DNA of 64,000 bases from VFZN01 sp963709325 (GTDB taxonomy: Bacteria > Acidobacteriota > Vicinamibacteria > Vicinamibacterales > UBA2999), in the NCBI GenBank assembly GCA_963709325.1, contig CAVPVV010000003.1, forward strand, positions 2,356,001 through 2,420,000. The letters are read 5' to 3'. Below the pieces are notes generated by a model. That model was not told the DNA's origin and ran no database searches. It saw only the letters and a list, made by a program, of their open reading frames with translations. The position numbers were made by a program, and so were the translations under genes. Position 1 is the first letter of the stretch. Each line of letters begins with the position of its first letter. Shown one piece after another: positions 45,324 through 52,935 of the stretch.

Positions 45324-46112
45324 ATGACGCTCGACAATAAGGTTGCGGTAATTTACGGGGCCGGCGGCGCGATTGGCCGCGCGATCGCGCACGCGTTTGC
45401 ACGGGAGGGGGCCAGTCTTTTTCTGACCGGGTTGCACCTGCCGGCTGTCGAAGCCGTGGCCAGGAAAGTCATATGCGCCGGCGGATCGGCCGAGGCGGCC
45501 GAAGTGGACGGGCTCGACGAGCTGGCAATTGACCAGCATCTCCAGTCCGTCGTCGACGCGGCGGGCCGAATCGACATCTCGTTCAACGCTGTCGGCATCC
45601 CGAATCCAAAGCAGCGGCCGCAGCTGGTCGACCTGGATGTCGACCAGTTCCTGCTGCCGATCGAGACGTACGCGAGGTCGAACTTCCTGACCGCCCGGCT
45701 CGCCGCCAGGCGCATGGTTCCAAACCGGTCGGGCGTGATCATGACCGTCACCGCAACCACGTCACGCACCGGCGTCCCGCTGGTGGGAGGCGCCGGACCG
45801 GCGATGGCAGCCATGGAGGCACTCACGCGAGGTTTATCCGCCGAACTTGCGCCTCACGGCCTTCGCGTGGTCGGTCTGCGGACGCCGGGCATGCCGGACA
45901 CGGCTCGGATCAAGGAGGTCTTCAGGCTCAGCGCCACGGCGCTGGGCCTGACCTCGGAGCAGTTTCACGCGACGATCGCGAGCCGGACCCACACGCGACG
46001 TTTGACGACGCTCGAGGAGCTGACGAACGCGGCGGTCTTCATGGCGTCCGATCGTGCGAGCGCGATGACCGGAACGGTAGTGAATCTGAGCATGGGGAGT
46101 CTCGACGACTAG
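45324..46112 (+). CDS. SDR-family protein lacking the catalytic Tyr-x-x-x-Lys
   Basis: 262 residues from ATG 45324 after GGGAGCC. The Rossmann glycine motif YGAGGAIGRAIAHAF (near residue 9-23) and the NAVG segment are present, so NAD(P) binding is likely. The active-site region reads TATTSRTGVPLVGGAGPAMA: neither Tyr nor Lys of YxxxK is found at the expected place, although a Ser precedes it. The C-terminus (ITNAAVFMASDRASAMTGT-like block) is normal. It may be a non-catalytic or unusual SDR. Divergent from the SnoaL-type sigma factor, which may control it (inference). Confidence 0.8.
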   Translation: MTLDNKVAVIYGAGGAIGRAIAHAFAREGASLFLTGLHLPAVEAVARKVICAGGSAEAAEVDGLDELAIDQHLQSVVDAAGRIDISFNAVGIPNPKQRPQLVDLDVDQFLLPIETYARSNFLTARLAARRMVPNRSGVIMTVTATTSRTGVPLVGGAGPAMAAMEALTRGLSAELAPHGLRVVGLRTPGMPDTARIKEVFRLSATALGLTSEQFHATIASRTHTRRLTTLEELTNAAVFMASDRASAMTGTVVNLSMGSLDD

Positions 46113-46163
46113 CGGAGTGCGCGCTAGACGGCGCCGCTAACCAGCGTTATCGTTGGCGCCGTC

Positions 46164-47051
46164 GTGCTCCAACTCCTGACGTCTCTTCCCGCGCTGGTGC
46201 TGATACTCGGAGTGCTTCTGGCGATCACTCCCAGGGCGTCCGCCGCGCAGGCATCCCGAATGCCCATCGTCGCCGACAACATCCTCGTCGAGCGCGACGT
46301 CATCTACGGCCGGCCCGACGGCGCGGCGGTGCTTGCCGACATCGCGTATCCCGAGGGTCGCAAGAGCATTCCCGCCATCCTGTACGTGCACGGCGGGCGC
46401 TGGACCACTGGGGAACGAGTCGGCCGGCTGCAGCTCTACGTCGAGGACTGGGCCAAGGCCGGCTACTTCGCGATGACGATCGATTACCGGCTGGCGACCA
46501 CGTCACCTGCCCCGGCCGGCTACCAGGATCTCCTGACGGCGATTCGCTGGATCCACGCGCACGCCGACAAGTACGGCATCGACCCGACCCGTATTTACAT
46601 CGCCGGCAACTCGTCTGGAGGGCACGTCGTGTCCCTGGTCGGCACGCTCGGCAACGGACCGTACGAGAGGGTCGGTGGGTGGAAGGACGCGTCCAGCGAT
46701 GTACGAGCGGTGATCAGCATTGCTGCCCCCTACGAGCTCAACACGCTGTCGTGGGGCAACCTGTGGGCGCCGCTCGACGCGAAGACGCCATTGGATCTCG
46801 AGAAGGCGCGGCGTACCGCGTCACCGATTCATCAGATCGGGCCGAACACGAAACCGATGCTCATCATTCATTCCGATGACGATGAGTCGGTGCCGGTGCA
46901 GCAGGCGCATGACATGGTGGCGGCGCTGAAGAAGGCAGGCGTGAAGCACACGTTCGTGCACTACAAGGACCAGGGGCACTTGCGACTCACCGACCAGGTC
47001 GTCAAGGAGATGCTCGACTTCATTGCCGACATCGAGAAGATGGGTAGATAG
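46164..47051 (+). CDS. Exported alpha/beta-hydrolase esterase
   Basis: 295 residues from GTG 46164. Signal peptide at 1-28 (ASAAQ). The HSL/carboxylesterase pattern is complete: YVHGGRWTTG oxyanion loop (about 75-84), nucleophile GNSSGGHV (Ser about 152), an Asp in SDDDESVPVQQA and His in KDQGHLRLTD. It should cleave small esters outside the cytoplasm; the substrate is unknown. Followed by a repeat-rich 106-bp gap before the deacetylase pair. Confidence 0.88.
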   Translation: MLQLLTSLPALVLILGVLLAITPRASAAQASRMPIVADNILVERDVIYGRPDGAAVLADIAYPEGRKSIPAILYVHGGRWTTGERVGRLQLYVEDWAKAGYFAMTIDYRLATTSPAPAGYQDLLTAIRWIHAHADKYGIDPTRIYIAGNSSGGHVVSLVGTLGNGPYERVGGWKDASSDVRAVISIAAPYELNTLSWGNLWAPLDAKTPLDLEKARRTASPIHQIGPNTKPMLIIHSDDDESVPVQQAHDMVAALKKAGVKHTFVHYKDQGHLRLTDQVVKEMLDFIADIEKMGR

Positions 47052-47053
47052 TC

Positions 47054-47123
47054 AGATAGCTCACCAGATCGACAGATCGACAGATTGATCACCAGGTCAC
47101 CACGTCAACAGATCATCAGATTC
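47054..47123. repeat. Degenerate short repeats of the CAGAT/TCACCAG type
   Basis: The gap after the esterase stop reads as decayed tandem units: CAGATAGCTCACCAGATCGA, then CAGATCGACAGATTGATCAC, CAGGTCACC, GTCAACAGATCATCAGATT. It is directly followed by the TATACT -10 box (47135-47140) and AGGAGG ribosome site of the first deacetylase gene. Probably a small intergenic repeat family of this genome. Confidence 0.7.
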
Positions 47124-47157
47124 GCGATTCATCTATACTCCGCCCAGGAGGACGGCC

Positions 47158-48132
47158 ATGCGCACCGGAGTGGTTGTCGCGGCGTTGCTCTCATCCTTGT
47201 CGGCCAGCCTGGCGCTGGCGCAGGCGCCGGCTCAGCCGGGGCTTAAGTGGTCCGACGAACAGATCCAGAAGGCGGCCCACCACGTCCGCGCCGGCCGCAA
47301 GCTGACACCGAAGGTGTGGCCCAACGGGGCCCGCGTCGCGGTCTGCATCTCCATCGACCCCGACAACTTCACCATCCCGTTGAACGCCGGCAACGTCAAC
47401 CCGGTGCCGATTTCGCTGGGCGAGTACGGCGCGCTCGAAGGCCTGCCGCGCATGCTGAAGCTCCTCGACAAACACAGCATCCCGGCCTCGTTCTACATCC
47501 CGGCCGTCGCCGCGATGCTGCATCCCGGCATGATCGAGGAGATCCGCAAGCGGCCGCGCCACGAGGTGGCCATCCACGGGTGGATTCACGAAAACCCGAT
47601 GACGCTCGACGACCCGGTCGACGAGTGGCGGATGATTTCGCAGTCGCTCGACCTGCTCGAGAAACAGTGGGGCCGCCGGCCGGTCGGCAACCGCAACCCC
47701 TCGTGGACGATGAGCACGCATACGATCGGGCTGCTGAAGAAGGCAGGGCTGCTCTACGACAGCAGCCTGCAGGCGATGGACGAGCCGCACGAGGTGCTCC
47801 TCGACGGCCAGCCGACCGGGCTCGTCGAGCTGCCGGTGAACTGGATCATCGACGACTCGCCGATGTACGGGCCCGCCGGCGACTTTCCGTCTCCTCGCAT
47901 GATCGCGAACGTGTTCCGCGACGACTTCGACGAAGCCTACCGCGCCGGCTCGATGTTCATGCTCACGATGCATCCACACATCACCGGGCAGCGGTCGCGC
48001 ATCCACCAGCTCGATGAGCTCATCGTCTACATGAAATCGAAGCCCGGTGTGTGGTTCGCGACCGCGGAAGAGATTGCGAAGTACATCAAGCAGCAGGCGG
48101 GCCTGCCCGGCACCGCCAGCCAGCCTGAATAG
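47158..48132 (+). CDS. Exported polysaccharide deacetylase (catalytically plausible copy)
   Basis: 324 residues with AGGAGG before the ATG and a signal peptide (1-22). The NodB-type deacetylase core is visible: VCISIDPDNF (Asp67 and Asp69), HEVAIHGWIHENP (metal-type His140 and His144), RNPSWTMSTH, LYDSSLQAMDEPHEV and MLTMHPHITG. It belongs to the allantoinase/PuuE-like branch of polysaccharide deacetylases, acting on N- or O-acyl groups or ring amides; the true substrate is unknown. It starts a tandem pair with the following gene, 10 nt apart, and is about half identical to it by eye. Confidence 0.85.
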   Translation: MRTGVVVAALLSSLSASLALAQAPAQPGLKWSDEQIQKAAHHVRAGRKLTPKVWPNGARVAVCISIDPDNFTIPLNAGNVNPVPISLGEYGALEGLPRMLKLLDKHSIPASFYIPAVAAMLHPGMIEEIRKRPRHEVAIHGWIHENPMTLDDPVDEWRMISQSLDLLEKQWGRRPVGNRNPSWTMSTHTIGLLKKAGLLYDSSLQAMDEPHEVLLDGQPTGLVELPVNWIIDDSPMYGPAGDFPSPRMIANVFRDDFDEAYRAGSMFMLTMHPHITGQRSRIHQLDELIVYMKSKPGVWFATAEEIAKYIKQQAGLPGTASQPE

Positions 48133-48142
48133 GAGCGAGGTC

Positions 48143-49117
48143 ATGCGAACGACCGTCGTGCTCGTCGCGATTGTGCTCCTGTGGATAGCGGGAAGCGCGG
48201 CCCAGCAGCCACCTGCGCGTCCGGACAACCAGCCCGGACGGAAGTGGACGGAACAGCAGCTCCGCGAGAACTCCGGCCATGTCCGCGCCGGCCGGTCGCT
48301 CAATCCCAAGGTGTGGCCGAACGGCGCCCGGGTCGCCGTCGCCGTCACGTTCAACGTGAACAACTCGGCCAACCAGCTCGCCCGCGGTGATACCGCCGTC
48401 GTGGCGATGACGGGCGGCGAGTTCGGCGCCGCGCAGGGACTGGCGCGGGTGCTGGAACTCCTCGACAGCCATCAGGTGCCGGCGACGTTCTTCGTTGCCC
48501 CAGTGGCAGCATCGGTCGATCCACAGATGCTGCCGGAGATTACCAAGCGCAAGGGTCACGAGATTGGCGTGCTGGGATGGAGCGACGAGGACGTCGTGGC
48601 GCTGAACGATGCCGCGGAAGAAGCGCGGCTCCTGAAGCAGGCCGTTGCGTATGTCACCAAGGCCGCTGGCCGCCCACCGGTCGGCGCGCGCGGACCTTCG
48701 GGCGTAATCAGCCTGCACACCATGCCGCTGCTCAAGGCCAACAGCATCCTCTACGACAGCACGCTGCAGGCGCGCGACCAGCCGTATGAAGTGCTCCTCG
48801 AGGGGCAGCCATCCGGGATCGTCGAGCTTCCCGTCAGTGCCTATATCAACGACTACCGCTTCCTGACGTCGGCTCGCACGGGACCGGGCCTGCTGCCCTC
48901 ACCCGAGCTCGTGTTCGAGCAGTTCCGCGACGAGTTCGACGTTGCCTACGAAGAGGGCACGTTGATGGTCCTTACGCTCCACCCGCACGTGGTCGGCATG
49001 CGGTCGCGCATCATCTACCTGGATCGCCTGATTCGCTACATGAAGGGAAAGCCCGGGGTGTGGTTCGCGACGGGCGAAGAAATCACACGGTACGTGAAGC
49101 AGCAAGCCGGCTCATAG
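48143..49117 (+). CDS. Polysaccharide-deacetylase paralogue that has lost active-site residues
   Basis: 324 residues from ATG 48143 with AGGAGCGAGG upstream. It aligns with its neighbour along the full length (WPNGARVAVAV, LLDSHQVPATFFVAPVAA, LYDSTLQARDQPYEVLLEGQ, LTLHPHVVGMRSRI). At the active site Asp67 and Asp69 of the first copy are Asn71 and Asn73 here (TFNVNNS), and His140/His144 are Leu144/Asp148 (LGWSDED); RNPSW is RGPSG. It is probably a non-catalytic or re-purposed partner of the first enzyme. Signal peptide intact, reading frame intact. Confidence 0.85.
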   Translation: MRTTVVLVAIVLLWIAGSAAQQPPARPDNQPGRKWTEQQLRENSGHVRAGRSLNPKVWPNGARVAVAVTFNVNNSANQLARGDTAVVAMTGGEFGAAQGLARVLELLDSHQVPATFFVAPVAASVDPQMLPEITKRKGHEIGVLGWSDEDVVALNDAAEEARLLKQAVAYVTKAAGRPPVGARGPSGVISLHTMPLLKANSILYDSTLQARDQPYEVLLEGQPSGIVELPVSAYINDYRFLTSARTGPGLLPSPELVFEQFRDEFDVAYEEGTLMVLTLHPHVVGMRSRIIYLDRLIRYMKGKPGVWFATGEEITRYVKQQAGS

Positions 49118-49159
49118 AGCTGGAACGCCCGATTCTCGCGCCGGCATCGTCGCCTGGCC

Positions 49160-50152
49160 ATGACGCATTCCGCCAGCCGCCGCACGTTCCTCGGCGACAT
49201 GTGCCTGTTCACCGCGGCCCTTCCCGTGGTCGAGTGGCCCCGGCAGATGGCGCAACAGCGCGTCCCGCGCATCGGGTTCATGAGCGGCGCCGAGCCGTCG
49301 CTCATTTCGTCGTTCGAGGACGAGATGCGCTCGCTCGGTTATGTCGAGGGCAAGAACCTCCACGTCGAAGTTCGCATCGGCCGGCCGAACACAAACGATT
49401 CTGCGGTCCACGCCGCCGAGCTCGGCGCCATGGATCTGACGTTCGTCGTCGTCGCCGCGTTGCCTCAGGCCCTGGCGATGCGGGAGGCAAACCCGCGGAT
49501 GCCGATGGTGATCATCACGTGCCCCGGGCTGGTGAGCAACGGGTTCGCGCAGAGCCTCGAGCGGCCCGGGGGCATCTACACCGGGCTGGACGAGCTGCCG
49601 CCGGGTGTGACGCGAAAGCGGCTGGAGCTGTTGAAACGTGCGGCTCCGTCGATCTCGCGCGTCGCGTTGTTGTCGACGACGCCGGGGCGCGGTGGACACG
49701 AGACGCAACTCGCCGACGCAGAGCGAGCCGCACGCGATCTGGATTTCAGCGTCAGGGCCTATCGTGCGAGCTCGTTGACCGAAATCCGCGCCGCGCTCGA
49801 CGCGATCCGAGCCGATCGGATGGACGGACTACTGAGTTTCCAGGGCGGCCTGTCGTTGGCCAACCGGCAGATGATCGTCGACTTCGCCACGGCTCAGCGC
49901 ATACCGGCGGTGTACCAATCGGCGTTCTTCGTCGAGTCGGGTGGACTCATGGCCTGGGCACCGGACCAGCGGGAGCAGTATCGCGTCGGTGCACGTCTTG
50001 CGGATCAGATTCTCAAAGGCAGGAAGCCCGGCGAGATCCCGGTGCGATATCCGGAGCCTTACCAGCTGCACCTGAACACGAAGGCTGCGGCATCGATTGG
50101 CCTGACCCTGCCGCCGGAGCTCGTTGCGGCGGCCGACAGAATCGTCGATTGA
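49160..50152 (+). CDS. ABC transporter substrate-binding protein (TrpX/ABC_sub_bind family)
   Basis: 330 residues. N-terminus with SRRTFLGDMCLFTAALPV, a Tat-like signal. The periplasmic-binding fold of the ABC_sub_bind family is recognised by PRIGFMSGAEPS, MRSLGYVEGKNLHVEVRIG, RLELLKRAAPSISRVALLST, and the ending RADQILKGRKPGEIPVRYPE-like block with KAAASIGLTLPPELVAAADR. Such proteins bind aromatic or other small ligands. No permease or ATPase genes of the same system are adjacent, so it is an orphan binding protein. Confidence 0.88.
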   Translation: MTHSASRRTFLGDMCLFTAALPVVEWPRQMAQQRVPRIGFMSGAEPSLISSFEDEMRSLGYVEGKNLHVEVRIGRPNTNDSAVHAAELGAMDLTFVVVAALPQALAMREANPRMPMVIITCPGLVSNGFAQSLERPGGIYTGLDELPPGVTRKRLELLKRAAPSISRVALLSTTPGRGGHETQLADAERAARDLDFSVRAYRASSLTEIRAALDAIRADRMDGLLSFQGGLSLANRQMIVDFATAQRIPAVYQSAFFVESGGLMAWAPDQREQYRVGARLADQILKGRKPGEIPVRYPEPYQLHLNTKAAASIGLTLPPELVAAADRIVD

Positions 50153-50223
50153 GCTGGTGGATCAAGGAGGCGCTCTCCCCGCTTCGACAGATCGCCGGGT
50201 GGCCCTGTGTCGGTGAATCGACC

Positions 50224-51876
50224 TCAGCGGGCGCGCGACCGCCCCGCCGCTGGCGCCGCCTGCGGCAGCGCGAACGTGAAGATCGCGTTGCCGGCCGTGA
50301 TGGTGATGAACTGCCGGTTGTCGACGGCGTAGCTGATTGCCGCGGTGCGAATCGACGCGCCGAGCGGCACGTGCCACAGGTCGGCCCCCGACTCGGCGTC
50401 GAGCGCGATGAAGTTGCCCTGGCCGTCGCCGGTGAAGACGAGGCCTCCGGCCGTCGCGGTGACACCGGCCCATGCGCCGGAGAACTCCTTGAACTCCCAC
50501 TTGATCGTGGCGGTTCTCGGATCGACCGCGCGGACCGCGCCTTCTTCGGACTCACCCGGATCGGGAAAGAACGCGCTGCCGATGTAAGGACGGCCGGCCC
50601 GGTGTGGCGGCTCGAGATCATCGTCGGCCATGAACGTGTCGCAGCGCTCGTTGCTGAAGAAATACATCAGCCGTGTGGCCGGGCTGTAGGCCGGCGAATG
50701 CCAGTTCGTCCCGCCGGTTCCGCTCGGACAGACGCGAGTGCCCTCAGCCGATGGATCCATCCCCGGCACGAGGACCGGCCGTCCGCTTTCGTCGATGCCC
50801 GTCGCCCATGTGACCTTGGTGTAGGCCCGCGCCCGCACGTATTTGCCGGTCACGCGATCGAGCACGTAGAAGAACCCGTTGCGATTGGCCACGGCCACGA
50901 GCTTGCGGGGTGTGCCGGCGATCATGTCGTCGAACAGGATCGGGGTGTGCGTGGAGTCCCAGTCGTGCGTGTCGTGCGGCGTGAACTGGAAGTGCCACTT
51001 CAGCGCGCCCGTGTCCGGATCGAGCGCCACGAGCGAATCCGAGTAGAGGTTGTCGCCCTTGCGGTTCGCGCCGTACATCTGCGGTCCGGGGTTCCCGGTG
51101 CCCCAATAGAGCGTGTTCAGCGCTGGATCGTAGGCGCCGGTGACCCACGCCGGGGAGCCACCGCGCTTCCACGAATCGCCGGCCCAGGTGTCGTTGCCCG
51201 TCTCGCCTTCGCCCGGGATCGTGTAGAAGCGCCACGCCCGCTTCCCGGTCGTGGCCTCGTAGGCGTCGATGAACCCGCGAATCCCGTACTCGCCGCCGGC
51301 GGCGCCGATGATCACCTTGTCTTTGACGACCAGCGGCGCGCCGGTGAAGCTGTAGCCCTTGTCGGCTTCGGCGGCCTCGACGTCCCAGCGGACGCGGCCG
51401 GTCTTCGCATCGAGCGCCACGACATGCGCGTCGAGCGTGCCCATGAACAGGAGATCGCCGAGCGCGCCGAATCCGCGGTTCTGAGGGCCGCAGCAGAGCG
51501 ACATCTCCTTCGGCAGGGTGCGCTCGTAGTGCCAGAGCGGCCGCCCGGTCCGCACGTCGATCGCGAAGGCGTGGTTCTGCGGCGTCGTGAGGTACATGAT
51601 GCCGTCGATGACGAGCGGCGTCGTTTCGTGCGAGCCTCGCACGCGGGTCTGGAACACCCACTGCAGCGCCAGGCGTCCGACGTTCGCACGCGTGATCTGG
51701 TCGAGCGGCGAGAACCGCTGGCCGTCGTAGGTGCCGGAATAGGTGAGCCACTGCTGCGGCTCCTTCGACGCGCTGGCAAGCCGATCGCTGGTGACCTGCT
51801 GCGCGACCAGGGACGACCCGGCGAGGCACAGCGCGATCGAGACGCCGACAGCTGAGAAACGCGTACCGTTCGTCAT
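50224..51876 (-). CDS. PQQ-dependent alcohol dehydrogenase (quinoprotein), DxD type
   Basis: 550 residues with a signal peptide (1-26). The eight-bladed quinoprotein propeller shows W-motif blades (NHAFAIDVRTGRPLWHYERT, ALDPDTGALKWHFQF). PQQ-site features: adjacent cysteines Cys128-Cys129 (LCCGPQNRG), metal ligands Glu196 (GGEYG), Asn262 (GTGNPGP) and catalytic Asp305 in HDTHDWDST. Two residues after it stands Asp307, where calcium enzymes such as MxaF have Ala; XoxF-type lanthanide enzymes have Asp. Electron acceptor is probably the di-haem cytochrome c encoded upstream in the same transcript (4-nt overlap). A fossil of the same C-terminus lies at 37085-37203. Confidence 0.9.
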   Translation of the reverse strand: MTNGTRFSAVGVSIALCLAGSSLVAQQVTSDRLASASKEPQQWLTYSGTYDGQRFSPLDQITRANVGRLALQWVFQTRVRGSHETTPLVIDGIMYLTTPQNHAFAIDVRTGRPLWHYERTLPKEMSLCCGPQNRGFGALGDLLFMGTLDAHVVALDAKTGRVRWDVEAAEADKGYSFTGAPLVVKDKVIIGAAGGEYGIRGFIDAYEATTGKRAWRFYTIPGEGETGNDTWAGDSWKRGGSPAWVTGAYDPALNTLYWGTGNPGPQMYGANRKGDNLYSDSLVALDPDTGALKWHFQFTPHDTHDWDSTHTPILFDDMIAGTPRKLVAVANRNGFFYVLDRVTGKYVRARAYTKVTWATGIDESGRPVLVPGMDPSAEGTRVCPSGTGGTNWHSPAYSPATRLMYFFSNERCDTFMADDDLEPPHRAGRPYIGSAFFPDPGESEEGAVRAVDPRTATIKWEFKEFSGAWAGVTATAGGLVFTGDGQGNFIALDAESGADLWHVPLGASIRTAAISYAVDNRQFITITAGNAIFTFALPQAAPAAGRSRAR

Positions 51877-52742
51877 TTCGGGTCGCCTTTCTTGGCCGGC
51901 GTCGGCGCACGGAGTGTCTGCAGGTAGGCGACCAGGTCGTCCAGCGCCTCGCCATTCAGCTGCGCCTCGCCGTAGGCGGGCATCACCGAGCGGTCCTCGT
52001 GGCGAAAGTCCTTCAAGTCGCGCTTGAGGAGCGAGTGGACCCGATCGCCCGTGTCCATGATCTGCACCGTGAACGTGTCCTCGTTCATGGCGACGCCGAC
52101 GATCTTTTTGCCGTCGTTCGTCACGGCGGTCACCGTGTCGTAGCGGCGTGCGCCCGCCTCGCCGGTGCCCTCGTTCTCGGTCAGGTAGCGCGCCGGCTCT
52201 CGAATGGATTCAACAAGGTAGGTTCGCGATCGCGCCGACCCCACTTTCGTGAGCTCCGGGCCGACCCGGCCGCCGCGGCCCTTCACCATGTGACACGAGC
52301 CGCAGCGCCCGCTGCCGAAGAACACGGTCTCGCCGCGCGCGGCGTCGCCTTTGGACGGGCTCGCCGGCTGCTGCACCGAGCGCAGGTAGGCGACGATTTG
52401 TGCGATCTCCGCTTTCTCCAGGTTGTTGGCCGGCATAGCGGTGCCCGGCACGCCGTCGGTGATCGTCGCGGTCAGGTCCTCGTCCGAGCCGCCGTGGCTC
52501 CAGTTGCCGGTCGTGAGATCGGGGCCGCGCATGCCGCCCCGGGCCCCTACGCCGTGACAGAACACGCACTCCTGCCGGAACAGCACCGCGCCGTTTGTGA
52601 CGGCTTTCGGATCGGCGACTGCGGGCGGCGGCGTGGCCTCCCGTGCCTGTTGCAGCCCGACTTGTCCCCTGAGTGGAAGGGTGACGTAGACGACTGCGAG
52701 TCCCACCGCAAGGAACGACGTTCGTACCGGGGCGTTGCGCAT
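51873..52742 (-). CDS. Exported di-haem cytochrome c
   Basis: 289 residues with an N-terminal signal/anchor. Two haem-binding sites: CVFCH (59-63), with Met103 in GTAMPANN as likely axial ligand, and CGSCH (147-151), with a Met in RSVMPAYGEAQL as likely ligand. Between and after them is a beta-rich segment (YDTVTAVTNDGKKIVGVAMN) common in dehydrogenase-associated cytochromes. Its stop overlaps the start of the PQQ dehydrogenase gene, so the two are made together; it should pass electrons from PQQ to the respiratory chain. Confidence 0.92.
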   Translation of the reverse strand: MRNAPVRTSFLAVGLAVVYVTLPLRGQVGLQQAREATPPPAVADPKAVTNGAVLFRQECVFCHGVGARGGMRGPDLTTGNWSHGGSDEDLTATITDGVPGTAMPANNLEKAEIAQIVAYLRSVQQPASPSKGDAARGETVFFGSGRCGSCHMVKGRGGRVGPELTKVGSARSRTYLVESIREPARYLTENEGTGEAGARRYDTVTAVTNDGKKIVGVAMNEDTFTVQIMDTGDRVHSLLKRDLKDFRHEDRSVMPAYGEAQLNGEALDDLVAYLQTLRAPTPAKKGDPK

Positions 52743-52935
52743 ACGCGACTCCCGTCAGCGAGGTGCCCGGACGTGACTAGTGTGCGCGCAGTCTACCACC
52801 GGCGCCCAGACTCCTTTCCCGATCGCCCGTCGGAAGAGGAGGACTTCGTTCGGCGGACCAAAGAAGCTGCCGGCTGGTTCCACGCTAGAATCCGCCCATC
52901 ACGCCCGCGCATGCGGGCTGGCCAGGAGCGGAAAT

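Noticed and set aside
49060..51855. 931-codon plus-strand open frame
   Set aside because: It runs antisense to the PQQ dehydrogenase and through the ABC binding-protein gene; its sequence is Arg/Ala/Gly-rich shadow coding without any domain, as expected in GC-rich DNA.
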